From: Chryseobacterium culicis
Lineage (GTDB): Bacteria > Bacteroidota > Bacteroidia > Flavobacteriales > Weeksellaceae
Length of the DNA stretch: 64,000 nt
NCBI RefSeq assembly: GCF_002979755.1
Contig: NZ_PCPP01000006.1
Location: 99,110 to 163,109 of the forward strand
Direction: 5' to 3'
In this document: positions 59,585-64,000 of the stretch, piece by piece
Layout: the number at the start of each line of letters is the position of its first letter
Numbering within the stretch: position 1 is the first letter of the stretch
Notes under the pieces: model-generated
What the model saw: the letters and a program-made list of their open reading frames with translations, nothing else
Told to the model about the DNA's origin: nothing
Databases searched by the model: none
Program-made: the position numbers and the translations under genes

Positions 59585-59920
59585 TTATTTGGAATCCATA
59601 ATATTATGTATCTCATCACAAAGTATAATAACCTCTCTCCATTTTTCATTAGTTTTTACTAAATCTATTTTCCATAGTCCCAAATTTTGTAATTCTAAAA
59701 CTTTTTCTCTTAATATATAACATTTATTATAAACATCAAGCGTAATCATCTCAGCATCAAACAACTGATTTAAAGAATCTTTATGTAAAAAAGTAATAAC
59801 TCCAATATCAAATTCTTCAAAAATTTCATAATTAATGGTATCATAGTTAGAGCTAAGAATAAATGAACCACAATGAGACAGTGTGTCTAAAAAGTAATCA
59901 TATATTTTTTTTATTTCCAT
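59585..59920 (-). CDS. Small cytosolic protein in the cassette array
   Basis: A 111-residue acidic protein (IKKIYDYFLDTLSHCGSF, IFEEFDIGVITFLHKDSL, KWREVIILCDEIHNIM) without signal or membrane helix. No family recognised. A short orphan reading frame from the element end (QQGIKLLLFIDKYGNKKNI) overlaps its start. Candidate immunity protein by position. Confidence 0.65.
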   Translation of the reverse strand: MEIKKIYDYFLDTLSHCGSFILSSNYDTINYEIFEEFDIGVITFLHKDSLNQLFDAEMITLDVYNKCYILREKVLELQNLGLWKIDLVKTNEKWREVIILCDEIHNIMDSK

Positions 59921-59947
59921 ATTTATCTATAAATAATAGTAGCTTTA

Positions 59948-60130
59948 TCCCTTGCTGGCGCGAGCGTCTCGCTCGTGCCCATAAACAAAATCATGAAGTT
60001 TATATATAAATATTCTGAAAATTCAAATACACATTAAGATTCTACAGATTGAAACAAAGCTGGTTGTCATCCAAAGTTTAAAAGTAGTAAAACTTTAATA
60101 TAAACAACCTCTGCAAGAATACAAGGGTTT
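59948..60130. repeat. Array element, right end missing
   Basis: About 183 bases: a complete left end (CCCTTGCTGGCGCGAGCG then TCTCGCTCGTG) and interior words, ending in the hairpin region at GCAAGAATACAAGGG. The right inverted repeat is absent, and the next gene's 3' end follows. Confidence 0.8.
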
Positions 60131-60149
60131 TAAATTCAATCTGATTTTT

Positions 60150-60479
60150 TTATTTCTGATTTTTTATCCTATTTATAAAAGGAAAAGTTCCGTTGTATTC
60201 TATCAAAACAGTATCACCTACTTTATAACTTTCACTTTTACTATTGTTTGAATAAACTTCATTATTTATTTTGAAGGTATAGGAGTAGGTAAATGCTCCT
60301 GTTAAAAATCCTCTTCTTAGATAATTTTTATTATTAATTATGACTCCTTTTGTTTGTTCAGTATTAAATAAATTTAATATCGGTTTATATATGATTAGGT
60401 TTCGCAAAAAATAAATTAAGACTAAGATAACAAGAATTCTTATTGCTATTTTACCACTCATCAATTTCTTTTTCTTCAT
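60150..60479 (-). CDS. DUF3592-like small membrane protein in the cassette array
   Basis: A 109-residue protein: one N-terminal helix (IAIRILVILVLIYFLRNLII) and a small beta domain (GAFTYSYTFKINNEVYSN, VGDTVLIEYNGTFPFINRIK) with the G-D-x-V-x-I-x-Y-N pattern of DUF3592-like proteins. Start ATG 60479 overlaps the end of the orphan tail at 60451-60561 by 29 bases in another frame. Position suggests an immunity gene. Confidence 0.65.
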   Translation of the reverse strand: MKKKKLMSGKIAIRILVILVLIYFLRNLIIYKPILNLFNTEQTKGVIINNKNYLRRGFLTGAFTYSYTFKINNEVYSNNSKSESYKVGDTVLIEYNGTFPFINRIKNQK

Positions 60480-60561
60480 ATTTATCCACTGTATTTTTAG
60501 TCGCAGCATTAGTTGTATTTTCAACACTTTTATTGGTTATATTCTTTACCTCTCGCTGGCG
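60451..60561 (-). pseudogene. Orphan C-terminal tail (displaced toxin tip remnant)
   Basis: The junction CGCCAGCGAGAGG reads RQREVKNITNKSVENTTNAA, then TKNTVDKYEEKEIDEW and stop. It has no start codon and the hydrophilic, Asn/Thr-rich look of an Rhs tip end. No full element is present here, only the 13-base junction. Confidence 0.6.
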
Positions 60562-60582
60562 CTAAAAGAATAGTCCTGCTAC

Positions 60583-60963
60583 CTAAGGTTTATCTATCTG
60601 TTCAACAATATTTATTTTTATGCAAGATGCAATAGTACTAAATAAATGAGTAGGAACAAATTTATCAAGTCCTAACATGAGTACGTCATTAAACCCTTGA
60701 TTATTAACAGGAAACCAAAAAGAGACTATTTTTTTATTTTTAAATAGTTTATTAATCATTAAGTCTTCTTCATATTGCTCATTATTTATATCAATTAAAT
60801 TACCTACTATTATTGCATCTGCTTCTTGATCAACATCTAAAACAAGAATATTATTTTCTATAATACAATACATTGAAATAATGTTATTATTATAATCTTC
60901 ATCTCTTTTTACATATACAGCTTGAATCATTTTTCCTAAGATCCATTGTAATTGCTTTTCCAT
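60583..60963 (-). CDS. Small cytosolic protein in the cassette array
   Basis: A 126-residue acidic protein: QLQWILGKMIQAVYVKRDED, IIENNILVLDVDQEADAIIV, FKNKKIVSFWFPVNNQGFND, and a C-terminal KINIVEQIDKP. It has no signal peptide and no recognised family; the shape suits an immunity protein. It begins 2 bases after the stop of the tail at 60966-61040. Confidence 0.65.
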   Translation of the reverse strand: MEKQLQWILGKMIQAVYVKRDEDYNNNIISMYCIIENNILVLDVDQEADAIIVGNLIDINNEQYEEDLMINKLFKNKKIVSFWFPVNNQGFNDVLMLGLDKFVPTHLFSTIASCIKINIVEQIDKP

Positions 60964-60965
60964 AA

Positions 60966-61040
60966 TTAATATTTTTGAGCTTTAGAAGATGCTTGTTTAA
61001 TTATTTTTAAAGTAGTAATTGCTTTTTCTCCTCGCTGGCG
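60966..61040 (-). pseudogene. Orphan C-terminal tail (displaced toxin tip remnant)
   Basis: In-frame continuation of the element end: RQRGEKAITTLKIIKQASSK, AQKY, stop at 60966. No start codon. Directly followed by the 60583-60963 gene. Confidence 0.55.
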
Positions 61041-61210
61041 TCCTCTGAAAATTCAATTATACATTAAGATTCTACAGATTGAAGCAAAGCCGGTTGCCGT
61101 CCAAAGTTTAAAAGTAGTAAAACTTATAGTATATAAACAACCCTTGCAAGAATGTAAGGGTTGTTATTTATTCTAGTATGGATACGAGCAACATGCTCGC
61201 GCCAACGGGG
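61028..61210. repeat. Array element with internal deletion
   Basis: About 183 bases: the left end is reduced to CTCGCTGGCG, the A/T-rich segment after it is lost, interior words and the hairpin CCCTTGCAAGAATGTAAGGG are kept, and the right end GATACGAGCAACATGCTCG then CGCCAACGGGGA is present. Confidence 0.8.
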
Positions 61211-61237
61211 ACTTAATCTATTAATAAGAGATAATAT

Positions 61238-61618
61238 TTAGTTCTCATTATCAACAGTTTTGATTATAAAATATAATATTAAAACTCCTACTATAAACAT
61301 TAATAGTGGAGTGATATAAATATTGATATCAAAATATTGATAATCATAAGAAGCATCTTTCAGAAGTTTTCCTATCAACTGCATTCCTGGAGCTATAATT
61401 AAAAAAATCATAGTCCATATTTTTAATATTAGTTTAATTTTCGTGTATTTTACAAAAATCAATACCAATAAAAAGAGCGGTATGATTATTGGAACTACAA
61501 TGAAATAATCAAGACTGGTAAAAAGAACATAGGTATTATATATTATAAGTGCAACAAATAATACTATTAAAACATAGTAGAATGCAGTAGAATTAAATTT
61601 AGCTTTTTTCATAATCAA
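61238..61618 (-). CDS. Four-helix membrane protein in the cassette array
   Basis: A 126-residue protein, four hydrophobic helices over most of its length (FYYVLIVLFVALIIYNTYVL, VVPIIIPLFLLVLIFV, IWTMIFLIIAPGMQLIG, ITPLLMFIVGVLILYFII). No family recognised. ATG at 61612 is an alternative start. A short tail frame from the element end (HQQGSSYCRFKICGKSSGLK) stops at 61627, just before it. Candidate membrane immunity protein. Confidence 0.65.
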   Translation of the reverse strand: MIMKKAKFNSTAFYYVLIVLFVALIIYNTYVLFTSLDYFIVVPIIIPLFLLVLIFVKYTKIKLILKIWTMIFLIIAPGMQLIGKLLKDASYDYQYFDINIYITPLLMFIVGVLILYFIIKTVDNEN

Positions 61619-61680
61619 TTTCTTTTAGTTTTTTAATCCACTACTTTTTCCGCAGATTTTGAAACGACAGTAACTGCTCC

Positions 61681-61910
61681 CTTGCTGGTGCGAGCGTATC
61701 ACTTCTGCCCATAAACAAAATCATTAAGTTTATATATAGCTATTCTGAAAATTCAACCACAGATTAAGATTCTACAGATTGAAGCAAAGCTGGTTCTCAT
61801 CCAAAGTTTAAAAGTAGTAAAACTTATAGTATAAACAAACCCCTGCAAGAGTGCAAGGGTTGTTATTTATTTTACTTTGGACACGAGCGAGACGCTCGCG
61901 CCAGCGGGGG
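61681..61910. repeat. Array element, copy nearest the Rhs gene (230 bp)
   Basis: Left end CCCTTGCTGGTGCGAGCG; right end GGACACGAGCGAGACGCTCG then CGCCAGCGGGGG. All interior words are present, with hairpin ACCCCTGCAAGAGTGCAAGGGT. It separates the Rhs/immunity pair from the first orphan cassette. Confidence 0.88.
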
Positions 61911-61918
61911 ATAGGACT

Positions 61919-62473
61919 TCAATAATATGGATTATTTTGTCTAGTCTTGCATTTTGGGCATTCTATTACACCATTATTATTAGCTATTTCCCAAGAATTA
62001 TTACAATTAAAACACATCACCCAATTATCTCCGACAGGAACAGCATTTTGCAATTGATCATTAGGATATTCATTATCAATTAAGCTTTTATATTTTTTAA
62101 AAATAGTATTTGCTTGACCTATGTTATCCATCATTTCCTCTTCAAAGAATTTATTACATTTCCATTCTTTAAAGGTAATTAGATTTGGAAAAAAAGGATC
62201 TATAGGATAATTCTCTTTGCCAGTAAAACCTTCCCAGTATTTAGACATTCTATTATCTGTAACAATAAAAAATTCAGAAGGATAATTATGAGGATAAGTA
62301 TTTCCTCCTTCGTCTATAATAAAAAAATTTATTCGTCCCTCCCCTGTATACTCTATTGCATAAACTGTATATTCTTGCCCTATTGTTAATGGAAAACGTT
62401 CATAAGGTATTTGCCAGTTTATTTTATAGTTTACCTTTTCTGGATTCTCTATTTTAATATATTTAATTCTCAT
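61919..62473 (-). CDS. Probable cognate immunity protein of the Rhs toxin (zinc-ribbon C-terminus)
   Basis: A 184-residue cytosolic protein starting 17 bases after the Rhs stop. The N-terminal beta-rich domain has RFPLTIGQEYTVYAIEYTG and INFFIIDEGGNTYPHNYPSE. The C-terminus is a zinc ribbon, CFNCNNSWEIANNNGVIECP then KC (two CxxC pairs). The immunity role is inferred from its place right after the toxin. The zinc ribbon is an unusual addition. Confidence 0.7.
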   Translation of the reverse strand: MRIKYIKIENPEKVNYKINWQIPYERFPLTIGQEYTVYAIEYTGEGRINFFIIDEGGNTYPHNYPSEFFIVTDNRMSKYWEGFTGKENYPIDPFFPNLITFKEWKCNKFFEEEMMDNIGQANTIFKKYKSLIDNEYPNDQLQNAVPVGDNWVMCFNCNNSWEIANNNGVIECPKCKTRQNNPYY

Positions 62474-62490
62474 TTCAATTTTTTTAATTC

Positions 62491-64000
62491 TTAAGGATAG
62501 CGATGTCCTCTACTTTTAGCATTTGTTCCATCTTTTATTTTAAATCCTGAACGTTTCCCAGTTTGATTATTAATGTCATAATGAACCTCTGTTTTTGTAC
62601 CATCACCATGATCATGGGTATGCTTCATTTTCGTATTGTGATTATACTTAGGATCGTTCAGTTTTCCACTCATAATTGTATCTCCTTCACCTGATTCTGC
62701 TTCTTCAATAGTTAACTGTTCTTGTAAATCTTTTGGCTCATATCTTGCATCAGGCTTTCCTTCTTGTGGTACTTTTACGCCATTTACATCGGTTTCTTCT
62801 TCAGCAGTATCTTCGGTATTCATACTTCCGTAACCTATACCAGGATCTGCAATTGTTGTATGCCATTGCAAAGGAGGTTTTGTAGCCTGATCTACAATGT
62901 AAGCAAGCCCCACTACTCCGAGAATAATCAAGCCAACACCACTTTCCGAAGTCATCGCTCCAAGAGTAGTTGCTGCTGCATAGCCACTATTATTATCCTT
63001 GGATTTGCCTAATAAATTTACCTGCGAAATTAAAGATTCTCCACTATTAAAATCTTTCCATACACTATTTTTTGCGTCCCAATAAAACTCTCCATCTGAA
63101 TCTTTCCAAAATTCTCCATCTTTCCTACCATCCCGATCAGGATAAGCCAATTCTCCCTGCATTCCTGTAGGATCCCAAAAACTTATCGGATTATTCCACA
63201 CGTAGCTATAAGCTTCATGCGTATATTGGCTTCTTGGATCCACAACACCCCATCTACCCAAATCCGGCATATAAAATCTGGCGCCATAATCATACATTCC
63301 TGTTTCCTGCAACTCTTTGCCGTTGTACTTGTAACTATAATATCCTCCAAAATTAGAAGTACTAAGCATTCCTTCAATATGGTTTAATCCAAATGGATAA
63401 TAGTTGTTGGTGTCTGTAATCTCAAGAGCGCCTTCGCTGTTTTTTGCAAAGCTTACTCTGGCATTGCCAAGGTGATCTCTGTACTGGTAAATATAGCGGT
63501 TTTCTGTGAAACTGTAAAATCCTTCAGCGGTAGGCACAAAATCAAGCCTCCATTCCGGAGTTATAACAATACCGGAAAGGGTATTGATGTTTTTATAAGC
63601 CTGTTCTTCAAAAGCTGTTTCTGTTCGGCATGCAAGGCAGATTCCATCACCTTCACGATAGGTATACTGGAAGCCATCCAGATAATCAGTCATCGTAATG
63701 TTTGTCAGCCCGCGTGGCGGAGCGCTGGAATAGGTTTTGCGAAGTTTTACCCCATCTGCACGATACAGATAATCCAGATTACTATTTGAAGTCTGTCCAT
63801 TTCCTAGCAAATCTGGTTGAGTAATTAAAAAACTCTTGGGTAGATTAAGGTAATTGTAAACGATGTTTTGAATTCCTTTATCCTTCATATTAACCATATT
63901 CCCGTTCAGGTCATAATCAATGGTATTATTTCCTCCTTCATAGCCTGTATCATTTAATGAGCTTTCAATAATCTGGTTCAGGCGGTTTCCTGTATATTTA
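62491..64000 (-). CDS. Rhs-repeat protein with C-terminal toxin-like tip (5' end outside window)
   Basis: The frame is open from the window edge (KYTGNRLNQIIESSLNDTGY on minus) to the TAA at 62491: at least 502 residues. The Rhs/YD core has ENRYIYQYRDHLGNARVSF and the core-ending YDYGARFYMPDLGRWGVVDP, then NPISFWDPTGM. After that the tip of about 220 residues is variable: a hydrophobic stretch (GVGLIILGVVGLAYIV), an acidic linker, and a His-rich basic end (KMKHTHDHGDGTKTEVHY, NQTGKRSGFKIKDG, SRGHRYP). The tip's activity is unknown to me. Probably exported and acting in contact-dependent competition. Confidence 0.85.
   Translation of the reverse strand, partial: KYTGNRLNQIIESSLNDTGYEGGNNTIDYDLNGNMVNMKDKGIQNIVYNYLNLPKSFLITQPDLLGNGQTSNSNLDYLYRADGVKLRKTYSSAPPRGLTNITMTDYLDGFQYTYREGDGICLACRTETAFEEQAYKNINTLSGIVITPEWRLDFVPTAEGFYSFTENRYIYQYRDHLGNARVSFAKNSEGALEITDTNNYYPFGLNHIEGMLSTSNFGGYYSYKYNGKELQETGMYDYGARFYMPDLGRWGVVDPRSQYTHEAYSYVWNNPISFWDPTGMQGELAYPDRDGRKDGEFWKDSDGEFYWDAKNSVWKDFNSGESLISQVNLLGKSKDNNSGYAAATTLGAMTSESGVGLIILGVVGLAYIVDQATKPPLQWHTTIADPGIGYGSMNTEDTAEEETDVNGVKVPQEGKPDARYEPKDLQEQLTIEEAESGEGDTIMSGKLNDPKYNHNTKMKHTHDHGDGTKTEVHYDINNQTGKRSGFKIKDGTNAKSRGHRYP

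Noticed and set aside
58704..61910. Array elements as insertion sequences
   Set aside because: They are too short and have no transposase frame; at most they are non-autonomous.
62764..63012. Plus-strand frames opposite the Rhs gene
   Set aside because: They are shadows of the Rhs coding sequence.

Overview
The window reads as chromosome of a low-GC member of the Bacteroidota, most likely a Chryseobacterium-like flavobacterium. The support is a T9SS-sorted metalloprotease, a PNGase F family glycoamidase related to the Elizabethkingia enzyme, a grasp-with-spasm peptide locus, promoters of the TTG / TAnnTTTG type instead of sigma70-type boxes, and many intergenic hairpin terminators. No plasmid or phage backbone is visible.

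1-31 kb is mostly housekeeping: a LOG-family hydrolase, a ferredoxin with its ferredoxin-NADP reductase, pheS, a YceI lipoprotein, an ABC ATPase, YjdM/PhnA, an RsmB-type rRNA methyltransferase, the PNGase F-like protein, asnB, an MFS exporter, a compact redox cluster (two pirins, FMN reductase, TMEM175-like channel, YjdI, OsmC, two small GNATs), a sodium/solute symporter, a T9SS metalloprotease, split transketolase, small membrane proteins and a TPR/HTH sensor-regulator. A 96-bp relic of a transketolase 3' end follows the sensor gene.

31.4-38.9 kb is accessory. A GNAT and a membrane-anchored LuxR-type regulator precede a grasp-with-spasm RiPP locus. It holds two modules of [double-glycine precursor, lipoprotein, ATP-grasp maturase]. 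The first ATP-grasp gene is cut in half by a 230-bp near-identical copy of the precursor leader region. The second is complete and is followed by a 59-codon ORF, a broken third lipoprotein copy and the SPASM-domain maturase.

38.9-55.6 kb returns to housekeeping: Lrp/AsnC regulator, a 1596-residue TamB-like protein divergent from tsaD by 4 bp, rsmE, a TrmH-type methyltransferase, asparaginase, tRNA-Ser(GGA), DUF2490, an M20 peptidase, azoreductase and map. Intergenic repeat families and a 278-bp tandem duplication occur here.

55.7-64.0 kb is the second accessory block. A 22-bp-period tandem array of about 15 degenerate units lies next to map. It is followed, on the minus strand, by the tail of a long series of small immunity-like genes downstream of an Rhs protein that enters from the right edge. 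The series is punctuated by 180-235-bp elements with palindromic inverted ends. The element ends run in frame (reading R-Q-Q-G) into short orphan C-terminal tails, each followed at once by a small gene. This is the layout expected of displaced toxin-tip/immunity cassettes. Two of the small genes are frameshifted, one within an (AT)6 run.
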